Shown here: positions 21,101 through 29,859 of the stretch, piece after piece
Layout of the letters: each line of letters starts with the position of its first letter
Position numbering within the stretch: the stretch's first letter is position 1
From: Gyrodactylus bullatarudis
Lineage: Eukaryota > Platyhelminthes > Monogenea > Gyrodactylidea > Gyrodactylidae
DNA: 64,000 bases
Direction of reading: 5' to 3'
NCBI GenBank assembly: GCA_012064415.1
Contig: SSNU01000163.1
Span: forward strand, 186,001-250,000
The notes under the pieces: model-generated
Databases searched by the model: none
The model's input: the letters and a program-made list of their open reading frames with translations, nothing else
What the model was told of the DNA's origin: nothing
Made by a program: the position numbers and the translations under genes

Positions 21101-24053
21101 GAAATCTTGTATAATCTAGATATTTTTCATTTTAATCTCAATTTTAATTTTCCTTCAAGTGATGAATTATATTATTAATATAATTCTCTCAGGGTAGAGT
21201 CTGAGGAGAGGCGAAATATATAACGTTTATCACTTAAATGTACACATGTTGTTCCCTAAACCTTCAAAATGAGTCTAGAATCCAATTGAATTACATTATC
21301 AGAGTTATTACTCTAATGATTCTGGTCAAACACTACAACCATTATACGATATAAATAATTATCAATCTTTAGAGATTGAAAGAATCCAATATCGTTTTTT
21401 GCATTCACTGTATCCGAATCTTGACTCTTATAATGCGCTTATCTCGATCTCGGGGCTACAGCCACTGTGGATCAGAAGATGTGCTTTTATTATAAAAAAT
21501 TTTATAAACTCGTCTTCATCTATTACCTCCTCCTACAATCTCAGAAATAAAAACTATAATGATCATATCTTATTGTCGTCTTTTAGACAATTAGACGCTA
21601 AATTCAATCTTTCAGATTGTAACAACGCCCATGATCTTAAATCTATTATGTTATATATTAGATCAAAAATAGATTATTCAAAATCTCTCTTATACTCTTC
21701 CTTACATTTATAAATGTCAAAATCCAGTTTGGTCTTCGATTTAATGCTCAGATTCATTTAGATAATTGACTTTATTGAACAAATTCAGCTGGACTTGATC
21801 TTTATTGTATTCTTATGTCTATTGTAACCTTATATGTATAGCTATTTATAACCATATTTACCTATATTGTACATATCAATAAAATATTTCTAACAAAAAA
21901 AACCATTATAATACTCATATATTTTAAGAAATACTACCACCCTTTTCTTCCTTTTGTTCTTCTACAAATCGACCAATACAAGCTAGAAGACTAGATAATC
22001 TGAAAGTAGCAATCGAAAAATGTTATGGTCAAAGTTATTAAATTTATTCTGGATCGGAATAGCGAGTGGAAAAGAGGTGTCGACTTTAGTTTCTTTAGCA
22101 AATTTTGTGTTACATTATCGGGACATATAGAAGCAGAAAGGAAATATTCAAGGAAATAAAAGGACTAGTTAACTTGCAAGTAAATCTTCATTAGAGTCCC
22201 TTATACAATGAACTCTTATCTATATTAAATTGAAACCATAAAAATTTAATGAATTCTCCAGACTTGGGCAGTTTATAGTCCAGTGTCTCGTTCGTGTAGG
22301 AAAAATAAAAACGAATGTTTTCAAGCCATTAAAGTTTTCTCTTTTCTTTTTTTCAATTGATACAACAGAAAAGGGTATGATTTCGGAAATTAATTACAAG
22401 AGGTAAAATAATACCTTGGGCAAAATTAATCTGAATGGAAATCCAGACAATTTCGTCTTCTTTCCTCTATCAAACCAAAATCGAAAGATCTTTTATCCCA
22501 TTTAGCCTCTTTTGGATATTGTGAAGAGAAATGAAACTAACTAACAATATAAAAGTTAGATTTTAAAAGTTTTTTAAGCGTTAAGATAATCAGTGATTAC
22601 ATTAATCACATTGTAAATGAATATTATAATGATATACAATTGAAGGTTGTATACAAGACCACAAGTCTCTTCAAATTTCAACTTAAAGATAAGCTGAACG
22701 AATCGGAACAGTCAAATCTCATTTACTGCTTTCAGGCATCATGTGGAGCTAGGTATATAGGACGAACACAGAGAAGGTTAGGGATAAGGATCAATGAACA
22801 TCTGAGCAAGAATAGTTCATCAATTAAGAAACACATTGTTAGGTGCGGTTGCGAGGCGAATGAAAGCAATTTCAAGATAATTTGTAAGAATTCAAGCGAT
22901 CAAAGTATGGACCTTAAAATCAGAGAGAAATTTTATATCATGAAGGAAGATCCAAGTCTATGTATCCAAAAGAACTATACACACAATTTAGAACTACCAT
23001 GGCCCAATTGATTTTTAATTTTTCTTTTCTACCTACTAGAAAAGTTTTTTGGTTTTTCATCAATTGGAATTGCTCAAGAGAAATTTTTTTACAATTTTCA
23101 TTCAAAACAATTCATTAAAACAATTTTATTAAATATTGAACCAGGAATTGAGACTGACGAGACCTGGCGAAATGTACATATCTCTTTGAATATAATTCTT
23201 TTGTTATAATTTTAATTGATGAATATTTCCAACTATCCGGACGTATATGAAAATGTACGTATATTTTTATCTAATAAAGTAATATAGTTCTCGGTGAATT
23301 TTTGATTTTAACAAAAATCTCATATTTTCATTAAACCGATTCGAAAGATACACTTGCATTGATTTGAGAAGAAAAATTCGAAAAAAGAAATTTGAGGAAT
23401 TTTTAAATCTCAATAGACTTGAGGTGAGATCAAATGTTAAATAACCGTCAATTTGAATTTTTTACACTGATAATTCATAAATTGATATGAGAACAAAAAA
23501 GACTCACGTATACGGATCTGAGGCACTTCTCAAATGCTCTACTGTAAGGGGTGGCGACATAAAATCCATGTTGTGATTTTGAGTTTCATTAACTTCATTG
23601 AGAATAATTTGGTGATCTTGTTCCTTGTAGTTATCTTCTTGTATGTTTAGAATCTTTTTCAATGATTTCACGATAACAGAATCCTTGTTACCATCCACTT
23701 CACATGTAGCCATCATGATGCTAATCAATTCTGGATGATAAACATCACTCTGATTGAGTTTTCTCAGGGCTGTCTGAATGAGCTTTGAGCATCTTTTCTC
23801 GATATGTACACAACGGGACGATTTCTCAATCCATTTTATCGATATTGCCTGTGATAAATTCAGGGGCAGGTCATAAGAGAACGGTATACTCATGACACTT
23901 TGGAGGTATAAATTGTTGAGAATCATTTTTCCATTTCCTGTAGATCCCTTCGGACTAGGATGATTAGGTCCAATATGCTCATTTCTGTTATACTGGCCAC
24001 CGAATCCACGACGAAAATTCGGACGACCTTGCATATAGGAGTTTGGATACAGG
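9186..24053 (-). CDS. Large coiled-coil protein with a Shroom SD2-like C-terminus (5' end not found)
   Basis: Six frame-compatible exons: 23508-24053, 15821-16085, 15360-15752, 11252-11386, 10899-10991, 9186-9272, about 505 codons with stop TGA at 9186-9188. Splice phases match at every join (2, 0, 0, 0, 0). The C-terminal part contains LHRCIVLRLANRKQTLSEYH, then DISSVIRLLCQLAKRVAIFE, then QKRIDEAQTLREELENNRKR. These resemble the three helices of the Shroom SD2/ASD2 domain (D-[LI]-xx-V-[VI]-x-LL-x-L-[SA]-x-R-[LV]-A; LEEAKELKENLDRRE). SD2 binds Rho-kinase to direct actomyosin contraction. The first exon seen is Gly/Arg/Asn-rich (PNFRRGFGGQYNRNEH) and starts at an acceptor, so further exons lie upstream of 24053. 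The Shroom call is a by-eye match; a different coiled-coil family is possible. The introns of 1.6, 4.0 and 7.4 kb are full of mobile elements. Confidence 0.5.
9313..9888. mobile_element. Foldback MITE, family A (TIR tgttacag), copy 1
   Basis: The ends are inverted copies (tgttacagtgattctggaaa at left, its complement at right) with long subterminal inverted repeats of about 110 bp. CCAA flanks both ends (9309-9312 and 9889-9892), a probable 4-bp target-site duplication. No coding capacity. A second copy with a different 4-bp duplication lies at 43991-44340. It sits in an intron of the Shroom-like gene. Confidence 0.75.
9896..10342 (-). mobile_element. 5'-truncated LINE, C-terminal reverse-transcriptase end, copy 1
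   Basis: On the minus strand the translation begins FYNVLIAIPGLNPLWVCKFA and, after a frameshift, continues KFDLSDCQNLTDLESVMANI and SKIDYSKSLLYSPLH-stop. The same peptides occur in the plus-strand copy at 21343-21902, so both are 3' ends of one LINE family. An A-rich 3' tail lies near 9905-9925. The reading frame is broken. Confidence 0.65.
11847..12513. mobile_element. Long foldback MITE, family D, copy 1
   Basis: Two inverted arms of about 300 bp (left about 11847-12165, right about 12195-12513) around a short centre, with no coding capacity. Ends resemble ctgattgatatgaagttggg. A sibling with the same architecture lies at 60868-61514 in an iGluR intron. Small ORFs inside the arms are artefacts of the AT-rich foldback. 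Confidence 0.72.
12555..14376 (+). mobile_element. Merlin-type DNA transposon with 412-bp terminal inverted repeats
   Basis: Terminal inverted repeats 12555-12966 and 13965-14376 look essentially identical over their whole length (ggctaaacttaagttcgacc at the outer end). The element is flanked by a perfect 8-bp target duplication, ACAAGGGC, at 12547-12554 and 14377-14384. It encloses an ISXO2/Merlin-type transposase. Merlin elements characteristically make 8-9 bp duplications. It is inserted in an intron of the Shroom-like gene. Confidence 0.93.
13010..13833 (+). pseudogene. Merlin (ISXO2-like) transposase, frameshifted and C-terminally truncated
   Basis: Reading from ATG 13010, a one-base shift near 13140 is needed to enter the frame of the N-terminal zinc motif (HSCGEIMKL ... 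FFCNKCRKFVSIRTG). A 28-nt GT-AG intron (13267-13294) then joins to TFFAGSRLAIVQILS. The catalytic core follows: QVDETHVVRRKFHRGRELAT (first Asp) and GSHIVSDEWKGYGG (second Asp). The frame decays after about 13735 (AKIECMSFLK), and the distal segment with the third catalytic acid is gone. It is therefore not an active enzyme, although its inverted repeats are pristine. The intron has the size and form of host introns. Confidence 0.85.
14436..15340. mobile_element. Foldback element family C, full copy with Penelope GIY-YIG segment inside
   Basis: Bounded by an 11-bp direct repeat ATTAATCTTTT (14425-14435 and 15341-15351). The left arm (ctataacgttgttcgcttgc...) recurs inverted at about 15120-15295, followed by a tail ending ggttcaaaattatt. 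Between the arms lies a decayed GIY-YIG coding segment (14838-15118, minus). The minus ORF at 14460-14780 is formed largely by the arm itself and also occurs in the short copy at 16915-17300, so it is not counted as a gene. The right duplication lies 7 nt from the 5' splice-site GT of the Shroom-like exon 15360-15752. Confidence 0.75.
14838..15118 (-). pseudogene. Penelope-like element GIY-YIG endonuclease remnant
   Basis: The minus-strand translation gives IKSYIGHTERNFEIRCKEHK, then KHWADNPDHIIDFNNVKSLG and ends VVNGNKTDINIGNRWLELID-stop. YIGHTERNF...R.KEH is the GIY-YIG module found at the C-terminus of Penelope-like reverse transcriptases. It is 5'-truncated, with no RT domain attached. 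Confidence 0.75.
16092..16900. other. Non-coding intron stretch
   Basis: Part of the 7.4-kb intron of the Shroom-like gene. AT-rich with no coding frame. A tRNA B-box-like string (GGTTCGATTC near 16711) has no matching A box or cloverleaf. Nothing else recognised. Confidence 0.5.
16915..17300. mobile_element. Foldback element family C, short copy
   Basis: Same left arm as 14436-14700 (actataacgttgttcgcttg...), followed directly by the right arm (about 17170-17240) and the same tail ending ggttcaaaattatt. It lacks the internal GIY-YIG segment, so it is an internally deleted or non-autonomous form. No convincing target duplication seen. Confidence 0.75.
17301..21160. other. Gene-free intron sequence, simple repeats and decayed repeats only
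   Basis: Inside the 7.4-kb intron. Contains a G run near 17970, a (TC)n/(TG)n stretch near 19020, and at about 20583-20720 a degenerate piece of MITE family B (taagctgctagcaaagtgtg). ORFs here are short and compositionally random. Confidence 0.5.
21176..21287 (+). mobile_element. 112-bp non-coding insert carrying a hammerhead-like motif
   Basis: Flanked by a 12-bp duplication, gaattatattat (21164-21175) and gaattacattat (21288-21299, one mismatch). The host element is known uninterrupted at about 15130, so the insert limits are firm. It contains CTGAGGA (21201-21207) and GAAA (21213-21216). Stem I is GAGT/ACTT and stem III ATA/TAT, with triplet ATC before 21232. A sibling lies at about 46757-46850. 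The duplication length suggests retroposition. Confidence 0.65.
21343..21902 (+). mobile_element. 5'-truncated LINE 3' end, copy 2
   Basis: Flanked by the 9-bp duplication ACCATTATA (ends at 21342; repeats after the terminal A run at about 21903). The open frame 21345-21713 reads LEIERIQYRFLHSLYPNLDS, then LISISGLQPLWIRRCAFIIK and ends SKIDYSKSLLYSSLHL-stop, the C-terminal region of a Jockey/CR1-like reverse transcriptase. It ends with an AATAAA-like stretch and a short A tail, the hallmark of target-primed reverse transcription. Confidence 0.82.
22560..23011 (+). pseudogene. Penelope-like element C-terminus with GIY-YIG endonuclease
   Basis: An open frame from about 22560 reads SDYIN...QLKVVYKTTSLFKF, then SNLIYCFQASCGARYIGRTQ, RRLGIRINEHL and ends NYTHNLELPWPN-stop. 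IYCFQASCGARYIGRTQRR with RI.EH is the GIY-YIG nuclease of Penelope-like retroelements, including the preceding Cys-bearing region. The RT domain is missing upstream, so the copy is 5'-truncated. A hammerhead-like motif follows at 23150-23184 on the same strand, as expected for a Penelope terminal repeat. Confidence 0.8.
23150..23184 (+). ncRNA. Hammerhead-like motif downstream of Penelope GIY-YIG
   Basis: CTGACGA at 23154-23160 and GAAA at 23169-23172. Stem I GAGA (23150-23153) pairs with TCTC (23181-23184). Stem III is AT/AT around the palindromic loop GTAC. The triplet ATA precedes cleavage at 23180/23181. Stem II (GACCTGGC) can form only two or three weak pairs. A tiny stem III with a palindromic loop is typical of Penelope hammerheads, which work best as dimers. 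Confidence 0.5.
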
Positions 24054-24324
24054 CTGCCAATGGGGAAAATGAATTCTTTTATAATATAATAAAATTACAT
24101 AAATTCAAGATTACCTATGTAAAAACCGTAAATTTTCAAGTTAAGTAATGAATGAATTAATTTATAATTTTTAGCAGAAAAAAGTAATGCAAAAATGAAT
24201 CTTTCAATCGAAACCTTTACATGTTTGGAAATATCGTATGCAATCATTTATTCCTTGAAAATGTTCCCTGATTCATTATTTCAAAATATACAATAATCAT
24301 GTAACCTTTGAGCAACTATATATA

Positions 24325-24840
24325 TAATAGTCGCAAAATTTAGACTTTCACTTTAACTTTTCCTTCAACTTACTTATTTTACATCCAATTTTAATACAGA
24401 ATAGATCAATAATTATCTTTGTCAGTTACAGTCCATACAAAATTTTTATAAATTGATTCAAGGGTATTTGAAAAATTTAAAAAATACTATATTTAATTAA
24501 GATACAAAACGCAATATTTATCTTTTCACATTTTCATTTATCTCCTTTATTCTCAATGACATGAAATAGAACTCAAGATCATACTTTCTAAAAGAATCCC
24601 AGTCTTTAGTAATGGCATCTTTCAGTTCTTGTATATTTTTGTACTGCTTCCCATTTTTTTAAACTTTCTGAGATAGAGTCCCCCAAATGTTCTCAATTGA
24701 GATCAGGACTAGGGTGCCACTCCTCGATATTAATACCAGCTTGGTCTAAAAACTCTTGATATACTTTGTATTAAAATTGGATGTAAAATAAGGAAGTTGA
24801 AGGAAAATTTAAAGTGAAAACCTAAATTTTGCGACCACTG
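24325..24840 (-). mobile_element. Internally deleted Tc1/mariner element
   Basis: Inverted ends (right end read inward: CAGTGGTCGCAAAATTTAG; left end TAATAGTCGCAAAATTTAG) pair over about 75 bp and are bordered by TA dinucleotides. The minus strand between them encodes the C-terminal part of a Tc1-type transposase with stops: FLDQAGINIEEWHPSPDLN, NIWGTLSQKV, ELKDAITKDWDSF. WHPSPDLN..ENIWG is the region around the last catalytic Asp. Confidence 0.82.
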
Positions 24841-24843
24841 TAT

Positions 24844-26455
24844 ATTGATGAGTAGGTTCTATTCTAATTAAATCTATTCATGTACTTGTACTAAGATATA
24901 TTTATTGAATGAATTCCACAATCCAGGTTTCAAAAAGAATATAGAAATATTCAATTTACAAAAGAGAGATGATTTCCTGTCAGAGAATGTCAAAACTGGA
25001 TGAATGATCTCATGGAATGTTTTAATTATCTACCTCTTTTATTTCTCTCGTTCAGCAATCACAAGTACTAGAAATTGATTCCCATGTAATAATGTATAAT
25101 GGATAAAAAAATGTTAAAAGGAGGAAAATAAATGACACACACACTCTCTCTTCTCTTTCAATTTCCTCGATCAAATCTCCACGTCTCCTTATTTTGTGCA
25201 TACAAATTTAGGTTAGCGGTACAATATAGTATCAATGTATACAGTGTATATTTATCTGATCTAAAGTGTGTGAAAACACTGTATTTTTTTCCTTCAAAAT
25301 ATTACATATAAAATGTATATGTGAAATGGAAAAAAATTGAAGCATTTTGACTATCTGTTTATTATTCTTTCTTTATTTTGGCTGAATAGGAATGTGATAA
25401 ATGAACACGTGATCTCTTTCGCTTTTTCAGATTCTTCAATTATATCATCATCACTGTATTATTATTATTATTAAAATATAAAAATTAAATCGAAAATTTT
25501 AAAGTAACTTAATTACCCTTCTAATATGTATTGTATCCATTGGATAGACAGACAAAATGAAAGACAGAATTTTTTATCGTATTCACAGACTCGAGTAATC
25601 AAAAGATAATTCATTGTATAATTTTAATTGAATTTAATTTATCAATCCACTGTGCAAATATATATATGGAATCTCTCTTATACTTAAGATGCAATCGTGG
25701 ATGCATTTGTCAAGGATAATTTTGAATATTTCAATGCACGTTTACATGAGGCACCCGAGGCAGAGCCCTGAAGGTTAATCTTGATCAAATTCAGATAAAT
25801 AGTGAATGTAAATGCTGTATTAATCCGAAATCGAATAAACAATTTCCTTTCATAATTTCTCGAGATTACACCTTTATACAATTGTGGAACAATATGTTCC
25901 TAGATGAGAGTAATTTTATTATAAATAAACATTTTCTATCTAAAGACTCTGTCCAATTTACATGTCTAGAATATTGGTTGGAATACTGGAGGGAAACGAA
26001 TCAGAATTCTCTGATATGAATGTGAGCATGCGTGTCCATATAATTGGAATTTAGAATTTTCACATGTTGATCAACTTATCAGTACCCATTTTCAAATCTG
26101 AGGCCGATTTTTTCAGATAATTTCGTCGAAGAACCTCATCTGAATATATTTTGTAAAAGAAAGATGCTACCTGTAGGCATTATGGTTAGGAATGAGAAAA
26201 AAGTGGGGATGTGTTCTCTCTAAAGTCCCTAAGTAAGAGAACCGCTTTTCTCTTCAAAAAATTAGTGAAATTGAATTAATAAAAAGACACTGACAAGTTG
26301 AATAACGCTAAAAATTTTTGCTATAAACTCTAATACATTATGTTTATTTTCCCTGAACAATGTCCCATGCCGTAATCAAATATTGATGAGGACATTTCTT
26401 AAAAATCAAAATGAAAATTTTTCTGAATAAGCACAAGGTAGAAATTACATTGTTC
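24844..26455. other. Gene-free stretch
   Basis: AT-rich with no supported coding frame. A minus-strand open segment near 25684-25790 follows a plausible acceptor, but its frame ends in a stop at once, so it is not called. Confidence 0.4.
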
Positions 26456-26744
26456 TTAAACATTAAACCTACTAGCTAAGTGTGGCCACTGGTTATTACT
26501 ATATCCTTGGGAAACTAACATGATGGAGATTGTCTTCTCACACCTAGATGTTAGAGTTCGGATAAGCAAGTGTCAATTCCATAAGAGAGTCAAATAATAT
26601 TCAACTCACGGTGGCAGAATATTAGTGAGTTGAATATTATTTGACTCTCTTATGGAATTGACACTTGCTTATCCGAACTCTAACATCTAGGATATAGTAA
26701 TAACCAGTGACCACACTTAGCTAGTAGGTTTAATGTCTAAAAAG
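26456..26744. mobile_element. Foldback MITE family B, copy with perfect central palindrome
   Basis: Ends are cattaaacctactagctaag and its complement, and the interior is one long hairpin (about 26560-26690) around a 15-nt loop. A related copy lies at 30040-30192 and a degraded one near 20583. No coding capacity. Confidence 0.78.
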
Positions 26745-27979
26745 AAAATTTTTCATGTTCTACGATACAATCCAATTTTCCCTGAAATCATCAAAATTCA
26801 ATTAGCAATTTTATTCAACTTGTGAAAAAATACTCAATTTCTCAATATTAACAATACTTTTATTCAAAGTGTTGCTAAAATATTCAAAAATCTTAATTTT
26901 GTTCTTTTTTATTGAAAAATATTGGCTCGTGTTCAAAAATTGTCATTTGCAATCGAGATTTTGTAGATGAAAACAAACTCGAAAACCTATGGTTCTATAG
27001 GAAAAATATGCGAAGTTTTCAACAATCTTCAAAATGAGGAAAAGTTGGAAATTTTGGCCTACTCTATTATACAGTATTGAAATACATATTCAAGCATACC
27101 TAAAGACATGGGATTACTGTAAGTTTTTCATTGCATTTTGTAATTGAATTCCATTCGGAATTGAAATTAATCAGAGGAACAAGGTCACATACACTCTCTT
27201 CTCTCTTATAAATAGGGATGTGTGGAGTGTGATTCTTGTTAATTCGATAAAAAAAAATTAAAGGATAAATCTCTGTTAGAAATAAATCAAATTATTAAAA
27301 TTGACCTTGTAAGAATTTTCTCCATCTCCAAGTGGTAGTAGGCTAGATCGAGAGAGAGAGAGAGAGAAAGGTTAAAATCTTGTTAAAGCATATCCACCCA
27401 ATTGGTATTTCTAATTCTGTCGAAATTCAGAGGGATGTGTGCCTACACAATAATCTACATGATGATGAGGTTTTCACAAGGAGAGAGAAAGAGATCAAAT
27501 AAATCATTATTAAACTATTCTTTTCTTGTCGTTTAGCAAGAAGATTCTTCCCCTGTGACAAAGAATGCATTCCTCATTATTCATGTACATGATGATTTCC
27601 CATTTATTGTTCTTTTACTCTTTTAACGGCTTTCAAAGTAATACAAAGCTAGATGCAGCAGCTTAATGAAAATATTATTTATAAAAGAAAAACAAAAAGA
27701 ATATTCCTATTTCCCTTAGACTAACTTTGGAGAATTAAATACTGGACACACACGATTCTAGAAGGAAAAAACTTGAAACGTATCGAAAATGCTCTAAATT
27801 TTGTTCTACTCGAATCAGGTCTTTATTTCAATTAGAGAAAGACAAATTCTTTAACGAACCTATTGAACAGCGAGAAAAATCTTCTATTGAATTGTAGAAA
27901 TGACTAAATCACTACTATTTTTGAACAAACTATCAACCTTTTCGAATATTCAAATTTGTGGCAGTTTGAAACTAAAATT
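26745..27979. other. Gene-free stretch
   Basis: AT-rich sequence with a (GA)n run near 27350. No coding frame, RNA gene or repeat end recognised. Confidence 0.4.
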
Positions 27980-28945
27980 TATTAAAACTTGGGTCAACAT
28001 TTGTATTCTCAGCCATTGATCATCCAAACGTTAGTGATCTCACCGGATCTCATCAGACTACTACACTGGCTTGATATTTATATTAAATTTCTGAGCATAT
28101 GCAAAATCCTCTTATTGGTTCAAATAGTTTCTAGGGATGAAACATAGGGGGAGGGGGAGGGTTGCAAAATGTTAAAAATTGTAATAACAGAGTTATTCTA
28201 TCTTTGTTATTATTCCTCTTAGAAAATATTTTGTTAGTGCATTGAAAAGAGAAGAAAATTCCTATTCGAATGATATATAATGAGCAAAACCAAGTTAAAG
28301 TATATTAATTTTAAGAAGGTTTAAAGAATTGAGGATGAGGTGAAAAACTGCTTATTCCTTATTGGCTAATGAGTGCTCAACGCTGATTGGCTGGAATTTT
28401 GGGGCAGAGTGGTATAAATGAAAACCTCGAGTCATCATGTGTGAAATTGACTGAAGTCTGCAGGGCTGATTGAGTTATCTTCTCTTCACGAATTCATCCA
28501 TCGATAATTGTCCACTAAATCTTTTTCGTATTTTTTAATAAATAATATTTATATACTTTCATGATCTCATCCTTATCAGTTTTGTCCAATCAGATTAGAG
28601 AATGGAATAATACAAGAGTTTGACCTGTAATAATTATCAGGAGAATAGAGTAACAGACCTAATTTTTCATCATATTTAATTTAACTTCCTTCTTCTGTCA
28701 TAAAGTTGAATCCAACACTACTCAATGTTCACTTGACCAACATTTCCATTAAAAGTACATTATTGCCAATCTCTAGAGCTTCATGACTTTTAACCTCTTC
28801 AAAATTGATTTTATGCTCACCAGTGTTGAGAACATGTTGAAAAATATGTGATCTATTATCATTTCTCAGAATACATTTTTTATGATCTTTGAATCTTGTT
28901 TTAAAATTTCTACCAGTTAGACCAACATAATTTCTATCACAGCTT
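27980..28945 (-). mobile_element. Decayed Penelope-like element with terminal repeat and GIY-YIG remnant
   Basis: On the minus strand, 28727-28945 encodes a GIY-YIG fragment (CDRNYVGLTGRNFKTRFKDH, then HIFQHVLNTGEHKINFEEV, then a stop). Sequence at about 28540-28690 matches the terminal repeat at 53930-54060. 28024-28068 is a degraded hammerhead: CTGATGA and a perfect GATC/GATC stem II are kept but the GAAA half has changed. About 28080-28530 looks like unrelated inserted or captured sequence with a promoter-like motif. Confidence 0.65.
28361..28419 (+). promoter_or_regulatory. Double CCAAT-type box plus TATA box, no ORF downstream
   Basis: ATTGGCT occurs at 28361 and 28386, and TATAAAT at 28413-28419 in the context GTGGTATAAATGAAAAC. 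The spacing resembles a metazoan core promoter firing rightward with initiation near 28445. Only a very short ORF follows. It may be promoter DNA captured inside the Penelope relic. Confidence 0.3.
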
Positions 28946-29859
28946 CATTTTAATTTATTGATACCAAAAAGCCATAAAAATATTAGTAGTTCCATTTTTA
29001 AAAATAGTAGTCCGAAAAATTGGAATAATTTCGGTGTAGTAATTAATCAATTATAATTGTCGGAATATGGAAAAAAGCAAGCTCAAACTTTAATTTCAAT
29101 CGTTTCCAACTCGATTTAGTTTGCCTCTCCATGTGTAGTCCAATGAATTTTTCAAAATGTTTCAATTCAAGTTAGTCTGCTTCTTCAGGTACTCATCAGA
29201 CACAAGGATCATAAAATAGCCAGCTTTTTGTCTAAAACTTTTTTTATTTGAAAAATTATCACAAGATTGTATTTATTTTACACCAAATCTATATAATAAA
29301 AGTGACACCAGACAAAGGTGCTAAAAAATTCAAATATATAATGTATTTGTGCTATATTTTCTTGAAGAAATTTTATGCTAAAGTAGACATTGGTCAGTAA
29401 TCAGCAACTTTTCACATTGATCTAACTTGGAGAGGGTTTCTTGATTTTAAACCAGACCTTATATGAGACAAAAGCTAAACATTTCAGACTTTTCTATCTC
29501 TTTGTTTGTGTGTGTCCAATGTTACATTCATGAATTGATTTTCCCATTAAATGTAATTTTGATAAACTTATCTCATTTCTCTCTATAGATAACAACGAAA
29601 GAGATGGGAGATGAAATAATTAAACAGTATAGTTTTATAATAGATTACACTGCAGTGATACAATAACTAATAGAAAAGAATGATTGGAACTCGTGATGGT
29701 GAAAAACAAAAACATCTTTCCTCCAATTACGTAATGCGATTTGAATGCTTATTAAGGAGACTCATTGAGTAGTAGGAAATCTTGAAAGATTTCTCAGTCG
29801 GCCTCAAAATTTCTCAGTGAGGCTTCAATTTCGAATTTTTCATTTTTATACAAAAACCC

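Larger units (their letters stand above)
21136..22030. mobile_element. Foldback element family C, copy split by two later insertions
   Basis: Pieces at about 21150-21175, 21288-21342 and 21903-22030 line up in order with 15120-15300 of the full copy (cttcaagtgatgaattatat; attatcagagttattactct; gaccaatacaagc). They are separated by a 112-bp ribozyme-bearing insert and a LINE 3' end, each with its own target duplication. This is the oldest layer of a nested insertion. Confidence 0.7.

Noticed and set aside
25684..25881. Minus-strand ORF after an acceptor-like site
   Set aside because: The frame ends in a stop exactly at the only donor-like site; no family match.
28147..28162. G-quadruplex-like run (gggggagggggaggg)
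   Set aside because: Only three G runs close together; a fourth is lacking.
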